Assembly: GCA_963082975.1 (NCBI GenBank)
Contig: OY720347.1
Span: 44,467,155-44,531,154, forward strand
Length of the DNA stretch: 64,000 nucleotides
Reading direction: 5' to 3'
From: Labia minor
Lineage: Eukaryota; Arthropoda; Insecta; Dermaptera; Spongiphoridae
The position numbers and the translations under genes are program-made. The notes under the pieces were generated by a model. It had not been told where the DNA came from, made no database searches, and saw only the letters and a list, made by a program, of their open reading frames with translations. This document shows positions 25,201 through 36,432 of this stretch, one piece after another. The number at the start of each line of letters is the position of its first letter. Within the stretch, counting starts at the first letter, position 1.

Positions 25201-28073
25201 CTATATTTTGAGTATAGATTCGTGAATAAACATTTTATACATACACCGATAAAATATTTAAACTTTCCTTAAATACTTTTCATCATTTATTATGTTTTTT
25301 AAATTTCTAAAATTTATATTTAACTTTTGTTTTTTTTTAATATGATTCAAAATAAATAAAATAAATAATTAAATATTAAAAAATTTAATATATTGAAATG
25401 TTCCACCTATTTGTGTGATATATCTGTTTTTTTTTTTTGTTTTTAAATTTTTAGAAAGCAGATGTAGATAAACAATTGACTGGTGCACGTGTTGCAAGCG
25501 AAGAAGCAGAACGAGTTCGTGCTGATTTTGCAATCAAATTGAATGAAGTTTCAGCTGATAAAGAAGTTATCATTCAACAACAAATACAAATTGAAGAATT
25601 ACAAAGAGAAAAAAAAGAAACTGAGTTAGAAATTGAGGTATTATTGAAAGAGATGATGATTTTGTTTTTTTTCCAAAGTAAAAAATATTTCCCAGACGAA
25701 AAAAACAATTTTTTGTATACATATTTGTATTGATAACACATATTTATTTTAAAAGGTCTGTTTAAAAACTATCCCTTTTTTTAAAGGCTGCTGTTATGGC
25801 TAAAGAAAATGCTTCTGCTGAAAAATCTCAATTAATCGTAAATATTACTGAAGCTAAAGAGAAATGTCGAGAGTTGGACGTACGGATTGCGGATCTTCAG
25901 CAGAGTATATTTATTAAAGAACAAACTCAAGCTAAAGAACTTCGTGAAATTTTAGGTAAATCATATTTTTATTTAAACAAAATTATATATTCTTTTAGTA
26001 ATAAGACTACATTAATACTTAAATAAAATTGCTATTTCTTTTTCTTGAAATTAAGTATTTTTATAAATAAACATATTATCATCATAATTATTTTTAAATT
26101 CCTAGGATGTTGCATTAAAGCTTCCAAGGAAAATATTCGATGGGCTAAAGATGAACTTGATAATCCGGCTGTGTCTGCCATCTCTTGTACCCCTGACTAT
26201 TTTCGTTCATTAAATGAACAAATTAAAAAGGCAATTATTCAATTCCGGGAAACTTATCAAGCATCGAAACATAATGAAGCTAGTTATATTGCAAATCTCT
26301 CAGCAGCAATCTGTAATCTTGCACTCCGGACATCCACACATATTTTGTTTGGCAAAGCAACCGGAAATGCTTCATCTGATATTGAACTTGGAGATCGTAA
26401 GTCCAAGTTTTAAATATTCAATTAATTAATTGGAAAGAAATATAGTTATAGTATATTCAAACATTAGGGTAAAATAAATTAAATAATTTAATTAAGTTAA
26501 AATTTATTTTCACCAAGATCAACTGTAATTAATATATAAATTTCATATTTATTTTGATTGGTCTTTTTTAGGACTTACAGATTTATGTCGAAATATTGCA
26601 ATAGATGCAGTTAAAGGTTTGGATGCTACTTTGGAAAGTTCTGATAATATTGATATCATTTGCTGCTCTCTTAGTGACCGAGTTGATCAAGTTACAACAT
26701 TGCTTGATAAATTATCTGTCAGCACTAATCCTGCTGATGTTATTGGTGATATGATTGAGTCAGAACTTACACAAATGGACAAAGCTATTGAAGAAGCTGC
26801 CATTAAAATACAGGTTATTTATAAAATAATTATTCATTTTATAATATATCATCCCATAATTTAATATATATAGGGCTAACAACTGAATCAACTTTGCTCA
26901 TTGTTAATATTTCCATTAAATTTATTATATATTTTATATTTATATGACAAAATTAAGAAATTATTATTAAAACAAATTGTTTGTACATAATTTATTTAAT
27001 TATTAATGTATTTTAGGAAATGCTCAGTAAATCGCGTGAAGCAGATTCAGGCGTTAAATTAGAAGTTAATAGTAAAATTCTTGATTCATGTACAAGATTA
27101 ATGCAAGCGATTCGGTTATTGGTTCAAAACGCTCGGCTGCTTCAAGCAGAAATCGTTGCACAAGGAAAGGTATATTCTATTCTAAATTATATCATATTTA
27201 AGATATTTTTAATTATTCTTATATTTGTATTGTTATTTTAGGGAACAGCTTCCGCCAAAGAGTTTTATAAAAGAAATAATAAATGGACTGAAGGTCTAAT
27301 ATCAGCAGCGAAAGCAGTGGCCCTAGGAGCAAATTTTCTCTTGTAATTGTTTCCAAATCATTTAAATAAATATATATTCTAGTGTAAAATATATGAAATT
27401 ACTTAATAATAATTTTGTCACTGAAGACGTTTCAAATAATTATCAATATTTTTTTTTAATGTATCTCAATCTATTCCAATTTATTTTTCTTTTAGGTCCG
27501 CTGCCGACAAAGCTGTTTCAGGCGAAGGCAAACTTGAACATCTTATTGTTGCATCACAAGAGGTTGCAGCTGGAACTGCTCAACTTGTCGTAGCATCTAG
27601 AGTAAAAGCAGATCGAGATAGTAAAAACCTTTCAGGATTAAGCCAAGCATCAAAAGCTGTAGCTCAAGCTACTGCAGCAGTAGTTGCTACTGCTAAAGAT
27701 TGTGCTCAACTTGTTCAAGAAGCAGGTATACTAATTATTAATCAAGCATTAAAAAAAACCTTTTTTCATTAATTAATTAAATAATATATTTGCAGAGGAT
27801 GTTGATGTTTCTGGATTAACATTACATGCAGCTAAAAGGCTTGAAATGGAAGCCCAAGTTCGTGCTCTTGAATTAGAAGTAGCACTTCAATCTACTCGAG
27901 TGCGTTTAGCAGCGCTTCGAAAACATCATTATCAATTAGCAGGTGAACAAGAAGGTTGGGATCAAGATTCACAGGTTATTATATTATTTATTATAACTGT
28001 CTTAACATATATCCAAAGTTAAAAATAGAACTGAATTAAATAGTTAATTAAATTTTATTTTTTACAGGCCTAG
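7138..28073 (+). CDS. HIP1: Huntingtin-interacting protein 1 family (HIP1/HIP1R/Sla2) endocytic adaptor
   Basis: HIP1 proteins link phosphoinositide-rich membrane and clathrin coats to F-actin during endocytosis. Twenty exons, all GT-AG and in frame: 7138-7221, 20366-20429, 20846-21045, 21176-21333, 21563-21624, 21694-21834, 22830-22963, 23211-23377, 23887-24025, 24130-24208, 24362-24450, 25455-25637, 25787-25955, 26106-26396, 26572-26813, 27017-27169, 27242-27342, 27496-27725, 27796-27974 and 28068-28073 (codon plus TAG). The product is 956 residues, slightly shorter than the roughly 1,040-1,120 usual in animals. The N-terminal ANTH domain (residues about 29-290) includes AVSISKAI, VKEKHVR, FHEKGGQTFW, NPRFPGNLQ and GQCRLAPLI. 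Residues about 345-560 are a Lys/Glu/Gln-rich coiled coil. The C-terminal I/LWEQ (THATCH) actin-binding module runs from about 735 to the end, with KSREADSGVKLEVN, FYKRNNKWTEGLISAAKAV, GTAQLVVASRVKADRDS and LRKHHYQLAG. Introns 1 and 6 carry transposon debris. A possible extra 96-nt exon lies in intron 11. Confidence 0.96.
7222..10860 (+). other. HIP1 intron 1, first part
   Basis: This is about 3.6 kb of low-complexity AT-rich intron. I see a (TA)n tract at 8207-8230, many A/T runs and no supported exon or recognisable transposon. Confidence 0.5.
10861..11089. mobile_element. Palindromic MITE-like element
   Basis: Two ~85-nt arms, 10861-10945 and 11005-11089, are near-perfect inverted copies (about 90% by eye) beginning TTATAAGGGTATTTTG on the left and ending as its imperfect complement on the right. 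They flank a 59-nt centre of quite different composition (10946-11004). The whole unit would fold into a long hairpin. I infer a miniature inverted-repeat or fold-back element in HIP1 intron 1. The centre contains GGATAGTGCAGTCG, which resembles a tRNA D-arm/A-box, but no full cloverleaf is visible. Confidence 0.75.
11500..11745. other. GC-rich island in HIP1 intron 1
   Basis: This stretch of about 240 nt contrasts sharply with the AT-rich intron and contains several CpGs (for example CTCACGCGCGTG near 11636-11647). It is open on both strands: 62 codons on plus from 11553 and 70 codons on minus from 11715. Neither product is recognised. It may be an insertion, an intronic promoter or CpG-island core, or a non-coding exon. 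The plus strand reads ATGCCGG and then GTAAGAGG, a plausible short first exon plus donor, but nothing downstream ties it to HIP1. Confidence 0.3.
13891..14544 (+). mobile_element. HINE/Helentron-like element, family A, copy 1
   Basis: The element starts with a T-run and subterminal repeat ACCGACCGACG (13893-13903). It contains a TCCGTCCGTCTG microsatellite (14011-14060) and ends with the inverted subterminal repeat CGTCGGTCGGT (14507-14517). A stem-loop, GACCTGGCCACAGGTC (14521-14536), and AACTTATT follow. Subterminal inverted repeats, an internal variable microsatellite and a 3' stem-loop are the published hallmarks of HINE/DINE-1 non-autonomous Helentrons. Three other copies are in the window. 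No protein is encoded; the open frames here are translated microsatellite. Confidence 0.85.
15839..16292 (+). mobile_element. HINE-like element, family A, copy 2 (degraded)
   Basis: The 5' end is ACCGATCGACG at 15840-15850, one mismatch from family A. The body follows copy 1 through the ATCTCCACGAATCATGCATT block and the CCGGAAACCGGAAGTG block, but the microsatellite has shrunk to one or two units. The 3' end keeps only CTGGCCACAACTCAT. It is an old internally deleted copy in HIP1 intron 1. Confidence 0.75.
17271..17402 (+). other. Small open frame (43 codons), unassigned
   Basis: The frame ATG to TAG reads MDSSTTSRFVSWFSPPSRHL in its first half and LGYTERQIYSTHNALYQF in its second. Composition is more protein-like than neighbouring intron, but I do not recognise it and see no matching exon nearby. 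It may be a transposon remnant or chance. Confidence 0.15.
17560..17700. promoter_or_regulatory. CpG-containing island with an ATGGCGGAC start context (candidate)
   Basis: This GC-richer patch inside HIP1 intron 1 contains GAGATGGCGGACAAAAC, which resembles the start-codon/YY1-type motif of many TATA-less animal promoters, plus CGCGTACG. The ATG at 17580 opens 17 codons before TAG, with a weak GTAGAC donor inside. Joining that donor to HIP1 exon 2 breaks frame, so it is not an alternative HIP1 coding start as drawn. An internal promoter or an insertion is possible. Confidence 0.2.
18950..20090 (-). pseudogene. DNA-transposon relic with decayed transposase-like ORF
   Basis: On the minus strand, 19470-19010 reads in broken frames as an arthropod repeat protein I know as a recurrent uncharacterised family. 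Recognisable pieces are EFKQWVATDRTQMITQTSTI, LIPNSYIAKS and DFSENFSFVIQDEVQGY (family DFAENYSFVVQDEVQGFHWNN), with at least two stops/frameshifts. The upstream end (plus 20065-20084) carries TTGACGTGGAATGACCC, a terminus I associate with such elements. The downstream terminus was not found. It lies in HIP1 intron 1 and is clearly dead. Confidence 0.6.
22436..22605 (+). mobile_element. Non-LTR retrotransposon 3' end (5'-truncated)
   Basis: Broken frames over this stretch of HIP1 intron 6 follow the same C-terminal reverse-transcriptase ORF tail seen at 30150-30362 and, inverted, at 37384-37870. The end has the same kind of tail, here GATAGATAGATAGATT. A dead 5'-truncated insertion is the best reading. 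Similarity is modest. Confidence 0.4.
24600..24695 (+). CDS. HIP1: Candidate HIP1 cassette exon (32 codons)
   Basis: This lies in HIP1 intron 11 (24451-25454). TTTCAG precedes a 96-nt stop-free stretch followed by GTAAGA, phase 0 on both sides, so it could be included or skipped without a frameshift. It starts SHLQKAVVEKELRYSSKIEN, charged and heptad-like, which would suit the coiled coil it would extend. It is much less AT-rich than the rest of the intron. I do not know a homologous segment in other HIP1 proteins, and exon 11 joins exon 12 (KADVDKQL) directly in the expected family order, so this is an inference. Confidence 0.4.
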
Positions 28074-29629
28074 TCCAAAAAGTCACAGAAGAAATAGGAT
28101 CGACCTTACAAATTATTTATTTGCCTTGAATATTGGCAGCAGCATTTATTCTTTATTATCTTTCTTTAAAAACAAAGATATTTTTATTATAGTAATATAG
28201 AACTACTTATATTTATATTGTAGAATTTTATATTAAAAAACTAATAACATCGAAAAAAAAAAATTAAAATAAAAAATAAAATAAAATTTTAATTAAAAAT
28301 AATTCTATTACCTTTATTAGTTTTTGAATATCATTTTTAATACTATACAAATTTTATTAAGTGCAAGAAATGTTTTTTAAGTATTATTTTAAAAGTTTAT
28401 AATTTATTTTGTTAGATTTTAAGAATATAAATAAATTAATTTTTAAATTTCAAATGAAAAATACTTATTTATTAATATTTTAATAATATAAATTCTTAAT
28501 ATTATATTAATATATTATTTAAAGTGATATGTTTTAATTACATTTATTAACGAAATTTCGTTGACCTATTAAAAAAGATTAACTCAACAATCTATCATTT
28601 GTACAGTATATAAAATTAAATAAATCTTAAGTAAACAATTGAATAATTTTATCTTTTATATTCACCTGAATAATTGCCTTATTAATATTTTAAAATGCTT
28701 AATTTAGGTAAGACATGGTTTCACTTGTTTTATAACAATTAGAACAAGTTTTAAATTATATGATAGGCAAACGTTTCCAACTGAGATTTCGATAGAAATA
28801 TATTTTTGAAATCTCCTGAGCCAGTTTTTGATAGAGAGCTAGCTTAAAGCAAAAACAAAAATATCATTGAATATGTTAATTGAAATTGAAGTTAGAGTTG
28901 CCTTTACACATGTCTTTATTGGTATTCACTCGCCCATCGATTTATCAACAGTAATATTCATAAATTTAACTCAAGATGAACAAAGAATTATAAATTAATA
29001 TTTAATATATCATGACTCTGCTCAGCTTTTCCTATCAGGTTAATCCTTATATTTAAATCCTGATTACATTTAAAATATGAAAATAAGTAATAATGAATGC
29101 ATCGCAAGTTTTATAATGATTTAGTTATTTTATATCCTAGATTTCATTAAATTTTGATCATTGCATTTTTTTTACAATAATAATTTATAATATAACTGAA
29201 AATATTTTTACATATCAATTAAATATTATTATAAAAAATATACATTTATTTTAAATAACATGAATGCATATATATATGTTTCGGTCAATGTAAACAATTG
29301 GGCATTATTAATAATGAAGGGTGAATTAAAAGAATTTTTATTATTCTACAAATCTTGAATCTTGAATATATAGGACCAATGTTAATTAATTAAAGTAACC
29401 AGAGATATTGTAGGATTATTAATATTGACTGGGAAGTGTAAGAAATTATTCTAGATTGTCGTAAAATTATTAAATTGCCCAATTTTATCAGTCATTGTAA
29501 TGACCAACCATTATGAAAACTTGCCTGAATAATTAGATCGCCCACCAAAGTTTTATTATTAATTTCGAAATTTATATGTACCCACACACGATCCTCTATC
29601 AGATATGCTGTTAAGCGGTTTAAGTAAAC
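28074..29629. other. HIP1-FAR intergenic region
   Basis: This is the HIP1 3' UTR and AT-rich spacer. Several AATAAA motifs lie within 250 nt of the HIP1 stop. Beyond that I see only A/T-rich sequence. Confidence 0.5.
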
Positions 29630-29885
29630 AGAATTTTATACTAGGAGGCCAGGGCAAGGTCGTAAAACAACTCTGAAGGTGATAATCGATTTATTTTTAT
29701 AATAACATTTTAAGAAATCGCTTTTCGTCTGCGAATGAGGAATGTAATCGATTAAAGAAAATAAGAAATGTGACGGTAAGTGAAAATAGTGAGAAGAGGA
29801 TAAATGAAGGAAATTTGAAATCTTTAAGACCAGCTCGTATCCCAAAAGTTCTCCCATAGCACAAAATGAATGTCTTTATTTTCAT
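29630..29885 (+). pseudogene. Tc1-like transposase relic
   Basis: Broken plus-strand frames read RPGQGRKTT (29644-29670) and, after a frameshift, NRFSSANE, RNVTVSEN, RINEGNLKSLRPARIPK. This is the order of the second helix-turn-helix and GRPR-like linker of Tc1 transposases. No catalytic triad or terminal repeats are retained, so it is a short dead fragment. Confidence 0.65.
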
Positions 29886-30149
29886 ATTAAAATATTTAAT
29901 TGAATAAAAATAAAGATGACGAGTATTGTTTTATAAAAATGACTTACTAGATAAAATAAACTACTTATTTTTGTGTTTTATATTTTTTCTTTATTATTTT
30001 TTTAATAAAATTATTGGCATAATTAATTTTTTTATTTCTTTATAACCATATGATTTAATAATAACAATAGTTCTAATTGGTAATGAAATAGTTATTAAAA
30101 ACACGGTGGGCGGTTAATTGTGCCGCTGAGTCTATATATATATGTATAT

Positions 30150-30362
30150 ATAATAGAATTCGGCGATTGGCAGGGCACGTGTCTAGAATGGGAGAGGAAA
30201 GAATGGCGAAAAATATATTGGTGGGAGACCGATTGAGAAAAGTCCGCTTGGAAGACAATGTAGGAAGGAACCCGAGAGAGATGGTTGGACACTTGGAGAA
30301 ATGTGGTTTGCTGCGGCCAAGAACTTTCGAGTTCTGTAGAACTACAGAAATAAATAGATAGA
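30150..30362 (+). mobile_element. Non-LTR retrotransposon 3' end (5'-truncated)
   Basis: The plus strand reads LAGHVSRMGEERMAKNILVG and DRLRKVRLEDNVGRNPREMV then a stop. This is the typical extreme C-terminus of animal non-LTR reverse-transcriptase ORFs (GHV.RM...R..K.....R..GRP..RW.DNV). The short 3' tail ends AAATAAATAGATAGAGA. The piece GTTTGCTGCGGCCAAGAAC recurs nearly unchanged at 62760. It ends about 100 nt downstream of the FAR stop codon, in opposite orientation to FAR. Confidence 0.75.
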
Positions 30363-30463
30363 GAATAGAAATTTTATTTATTTTTTTTTTATTTTATTTA
30401 ATTTTCTTCATTAAATTAAACGCGCTTTCTCTAAATCTAAATATTTTAAAAAAATATAAATAT

Positions 30464-33400
30464 TTAATTAAAATTTTCCAAGTAATTATAGAATGATTGT
30501 ACAAGAAATTCTGGAATGCCAGAGTTTTTTATAGTATAGATAATTAAGAACAAAAGACTAATAACAAGAGTATTGTGGATATATTTCAACCTGAAATAAA
30601 ATATCAATTTTATTAAAAAATAATAGAATATTCTCTTAATTTCAATCAGATAATACCTTTTAGAAGCTTGTCTTGCTTTATCCATAGACTTTTCATCAAT
30701 AGGTTCATTAAACAAATATTGTTTAGCTCCCAATATCCCAATCTTTATGAAGTCTTTAATATCTGTGTCTCTATAATCGTATTTAAATAGTTCGAGATCT
30801 GAATGATGCATATATTTGTCAATTTTAAATATATTACGAACTTGAAATAACCACTCATTTAATAAAAAATATGACACAGACAAGTTTGCATGATATATCC
30901 TTCTTGTAATTTTTCTAAGACTATCAATAAAAAAAGATGATTAAAAAAAATGTTTTCTTTTTAATATAATCAATTAATAATATTGATATTTACTTAATTG
31001 GTTTGTTTCCAAATAATGAAATCACAGCATCTACAATATAAGCAGGAATCATATGGAAAAATATGAAACTCAAAGAATAAATTAACTCAGATTTAGTAAA
31101 GAAACATGTAGGCTTCCATAATAGATTTGTTAATGGTATATCATCCATTAATGGATATCCAAATTTTAACATATCACCAAATGAAAGTTTTTTAAATTCA
31201 CTCGATGAACAATGATATACATTAACATCTTTATCTTGACTAAAAATTAAAATAAAAGATCAATTTAATATTAATTGTGTAAACGGTTTTTAAATCTAGA
31301 CGCTCCAAAATTATATATATATAATAAATCAACTATCAAGTTCCAGGTCAGACACATAGATAGCAGAACAAATTCAAAATTGATTTTTAAAAAGTACGGA
31401 CACTAGAAGCTAGATGTAAAAATATTTTTGTGGTCTTTTTTTAAAAGTTGCAGTGGTTTTTTTTGTATGTTGAAAAAACATTGCTTTTTGATAGGAAAAT
31501 CACAGTTCAAACAAAACTTGCTTAAATAAAAAAATCATTTTAATTTGTTGCTGAATCTAAACGTAGTCGTTGAACGATGCGCCAGGTTTCAGTTATTCAA
31601 TACTGAAAACTATGCCTTTCCTTACTCTACCATTTATTATTATTATATTAAAGAGTTAAATATATAGGAAAACATCAATAAACTTCTCAAAATCATTTTA
31701 CCAAAGCTTAAAAAGAAATTGAAATTCAAAGAATTATACTTTGAATTTTTTTCTTTCGCATCCACCCTATTTTCCAGATTTGGATCACAGTCAGTGTCTT
31801 TTATTTGGATACAGGACCAAAAAAATGTTCATCAGAAAGAAATTTGGCCCAGATGAGGAGGACTCTTTTTAGACCTAAGATAAATAATTATTCAAAAAAA
31901 GGTATTGAAATGTTAAAGGCTTAAATGATTCTTTCGCTCCTGTAATGAGATAATTAAAATATGTTAATGAATAAAATCGAATTTGACTAAAAATGTTGGA
32001 CCGGGAACTTAACACGAAATTTAGGTTAATATATATCTTTCAATATTCATAATAATAATTACTAATTACATTACATTAATAAAATTATTTTTCCGAACCT
32101 AATTAATGTATTTAAGATTTCCTTAAGTATCAATAAAAGTCATGTTTTTATTTTTTAAGCAAACCAGGTTTCAATTATTCAATACTGAAAACTATGCGTT
32201 TCCTTACTCTACCATCTATTATTATTATATTGTAAGAAATTCGTTAATTGATTTTAAGATAAAATCATATTATTACCATATAATAATTAATCAATTATTT
32301 TCTATTTTATTTTTATTTAATTTTTTATTTGATCAATACTTTAATACATTATTAATATATTATTATGAAAATTGGATTAGGTTTATTTTAAATTATAAAA
32401 TTAAAAAAAATGATAAACTATTATAGAAAAATACTTTTTTAATAGAAATATGGAAATAAAAAATTTGTAAAATAAATATTAAAATTTAATAAATGAAAAG
32501 ATAATCTGAAAACAAGACAAAAAATCAATATTTTATATATATATATATATCCTATATATCCTATATATATATAATATATATATACCTATTGAATTGGGAG
32601 TACCAATATTTAGTCGCCTCATTTAAAAAGATGTTTCAAAATACTTATTACAATTGATATTTCAAGTTAAATTGTCAAAATTTGGATAAAATTTCCTCCC
32701 CCCACTCCTTTCTTTATATGTATACCTATTATTATATAATTATTAAATAATAATTAAAACAGTATACTCATTCTCCTCAAGATTAATTAAAAACAATTAA
32801 TTAATTTAGAAAAAAAATCAAGCCACATAGTCTTACTTTTTGTATATTGATGAATACCAAGCAATTATAATCCAAACATTAATTGCAACATCTACTGGAA
32901 TATAATCTCCAATAATTTTTGAATCGGCATAAACAGTTCTTACAACACCTAAAAAAGAATATTATTTTTCATTTATCAAGAAATTTTTTTGATTGTTCCA
33001 GAGACATAGCAATTGAAAATAAATATTTTGAAGTTAAAATCAAAATTTGTACAATTACATTTATGAATAATTATTATATATATAATAGAAATAAATATTT
33101 TTATTCTAAACTGAATTTTTTTATTTTATTTTTACTTTTTATTAAATATTTACAATAAAGTAAAGTAAAAGTAAACTCTGGTTTTTGAACATTCTATGAA
33201 AGAATATGGCCTATCAAGTGCCCTAAGCGGAGTAGAGGGGTTCTACAGTTAATAGAATAAATCTCCTCAACTTTTATCGTAAATTTCATGATCAGAAACC
33301 GTTATTTCTTATTTCAAGGAACTATCCAAATTTTGACCTTGTCCAGGTTACTAGGCAAACGGATTTGCAACTTTTTTCCATATTTTCTTTTTTTCTTTCA

Positions 33401-36398
33401 ATAACCTAACGGCTGTTAACTTATTAAAATAAAATAAAATTGTTAATTAAACAATAAAAATCAATTGATAATTTAAACAAATAAATACAAATATAAACTA
33501 ACTCTACTGTAAAATAGCAATAATATAACTTTCAACCAGGAAGAATTTATTAAAAATATATTTTGATACAAAACCTTTAGCTACTCCGGTATTTAATCCA
33601 GCAGGCCCATTAAAATTGTCAATCCAACCAGGAAACGGCTCTGCAAGCGAAGGCACCACTAAAAAATATTGAAAATAATCTTTTAAAATAAAATCGTTGA
33701 AATTATTATCAAAAGTGATTTTTTTGTAAAGAGAAAATTTAAATATAATATATAATAATAAATAAAAAAAAATAATAAAATAAAATTCTATAAATTTTAA
33801 AAACAATAAATTTCAAATAAATAATTTAAATCTTTAGCTAGAATTGATGTAATTTCATAATACATTAGTTTATAGCAAAAATTATATTACTTACTAAATT
33901 TAATTAATAATCAATTGTATTAATTTTCTTACCGATAGATGGGCGGACAATTGCCACAGACAAATTTTCTTTATATGCATCATTTATAATGTGTTCTGCG
34001 ACAGATTTGGTAAACGTATATGTATTTGGATACTTTCCTAAAATTCTATAACAAAAATGTTAATATAATTTTATTAAAATTTTTTTATATTATCTATAAA
34101 TAAAAATGAGAACCTTTTTATCTAGAAGTTTATGTTATAAAATTTAAAATAAAACAATTTATTTGTATTGTAGCTTTTGGTTTTTGAGGAAGGGGGATAG
34201 GTGTAATTTTTTTAACAAAGAAAAATTTAACTATTAACCTGTAACAATTTAGTACGTGTAATACGAGAGTTCCTATATTTATATAAAAATATAATAATGG
34301 TCTAATAATAAAAAACAAATAGTTATGATCGAAATTTATTGCTTTTCAAAATATTCTCCTTTAAGATTACTCGTTTTTTCAAATTTTGAGCACTTTTTTT
34401 CACTCCAATGAGGTAACATCAAAAAATACGTTTTGAATTCAATTGCGTCATACACTCAATTGCCCTTTATTTTCGGGCTTATATACATTTATTCATGATT
34501 CGTCACCTGTGTAAATGCAATTTTTGGAAGTATTTTTTCAAAATTTCAAAATAATCTCACAGTAAGTATGTTACATGGCTATCTTGCTTTATCACAATCA
34601 ACACAAACTTTAATGTCTTGAACCACAAATGTATTCGTTATTTTAGTTTTTTTTACAGTAGGGTGATACTTTATCGATTTACTAAAAATTAAGTTCATCT
34701 TAATGCACTCTTATTATGATAATCCAAGATGAAAGTTATAAAAAATTATCTTTCGAATATGAATGATCACGAGTTAATTGCATTTTTTTGAACGAGATAA
34801 ATATTTCAAATTATTGTTAATTGTGTTAAAATAGGAGAGAACACGCTGAGGTCACTGATAGGGTGATAGGTAAGTAACCAAAAGAGTTACTAATTTTGTA
34901 GTGTACATGTATGATTGTGAAAAGAGATTGGTTTTTGATATTTGATTAGTTCTAAAAAATTTTATAATCAGTCCCAAGTTTTGAGAAAATTCATTGCATC
35001 TCCTTATCTCAGCACGTTCCATTGCTAACATCCCCAGCGATTTGCCTACCAAAATACCGGATGTAAATATAAACAGTGTTCTCTCCTTGTCTGATCAAGG
35101 TTATATGTACAAATATAAAAGTTTCATTTAGAGAAGCGCCTAAACGCATAGTTTTTTTCAAAACCAAACATATAAATATATAACCCTCGGATAAATACTC
35201 TGTTTAAAAACAAAAATCATTCAGTAAAATAATAAATTTGAGATAAATAATAATTTAAAATTTCAAATATTACGAAAATATATAAATTACTTTTTCCCCT
35301 AATTATAACTTTTAGTTTTGTTTTTTTCTTGATAATTTAATAATTAAAATAAACCTCTGACTTTTGTACATCTTACGCAAGGACAACGCCTATCAAGTCG
35401 GTTATATCAATTAAGTGACCTATGATCAGTAGAACGGGCCCACTCAACCTTTGTCGTGATTTTCTTAATCGGGGCGCTACTTTTTATCAAGTAGCTTCCC
35501 AATTTTGATCCCGGAGGCTGGATTAACTCCGTCCCATAGACCCAGCTAAAGAAATTCCCTTGCCAGGCCCGTGACCACGAGAATGTGAGCCAACTACGCT
35601 AACCTCTCACCATGTGGCGCCTTAGATAATTTATTAAAACTTATTTATTTTTATAACAATTGTGTTGAAAATATTTTGTGAATTTTTACAGTTTAGAGAA
35701 AGTAATAAAATATTGAAGTTATGTTTGAAAATAATGATTATTTCAACATTACATACTTTGGTGTTAATATTTCTATAAGATCCTCCGGAATATCTTCAAC
35801 TATTTGAATAAGGTCTCTCCAATGAAGTGGTGGTGCATATATTTTTTCCTCAATGTTATAATCATGAAGATTAGCATAACTAGTTGACACATGCAAAAAT
35901 GTCTAAAAATATTATAATATTATATATTTATAAATATAAATTAATAATTTTTCAATAAAAATAAAATTAAATATGAAAATAATAGATTAAATTGAAACAT
36001 TTAAGTTATGTAAATTAAATTAAACTTAAAAAATATTTAATTTAATAAGAATAAATTTTTGGAAACTCTGGTCACTTTTTGTTTCTCAATTTGTTTCTAA
36101 GCCTCTATAGGCGCTAGAACATTTCTCAAAGTGTTAAATACTAGCTTAAACACCAAGCTTGCAATTAGATGTACACAATAAATAAATAATACTATTTAAG
36201 TAGAATGGGGAAAAATTAGCTTTTTTGGAATTTTCTTCGAAGTTGTTAAAGAATCTCGGTCATTTGAACTATTCGAAATGTTCATCTTAATACTCACATG
36301 ACAAAATTATTTTAGCTCGTAAATGCAGAGGGGTCGGGATAATTGGGCTGTTCATTGTCTCCCCTTGTATAGTCTCCCCGGTCTCCCGTATATAAGTG

Positions 36399-36432
<34 letters not shown>

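Noticed and set aside
25638..25733. Extension of the HIP1 frame past 25637
   Set aside because: The family sequence continues in the exon at 25787; the extension is intron read-through after a GTATTA donor.
29636..29885. Two minus-strand frames of 62-73 codons
   Set aside because: They are antisense to the plus-strand Tc1-like relic.
34852..35052. 66-codon minus frame, [20 protein letters not shown] at its start
   Set aside because: It is not recognised, has no splice context with FAR exons, and is short; chance or old repeat.
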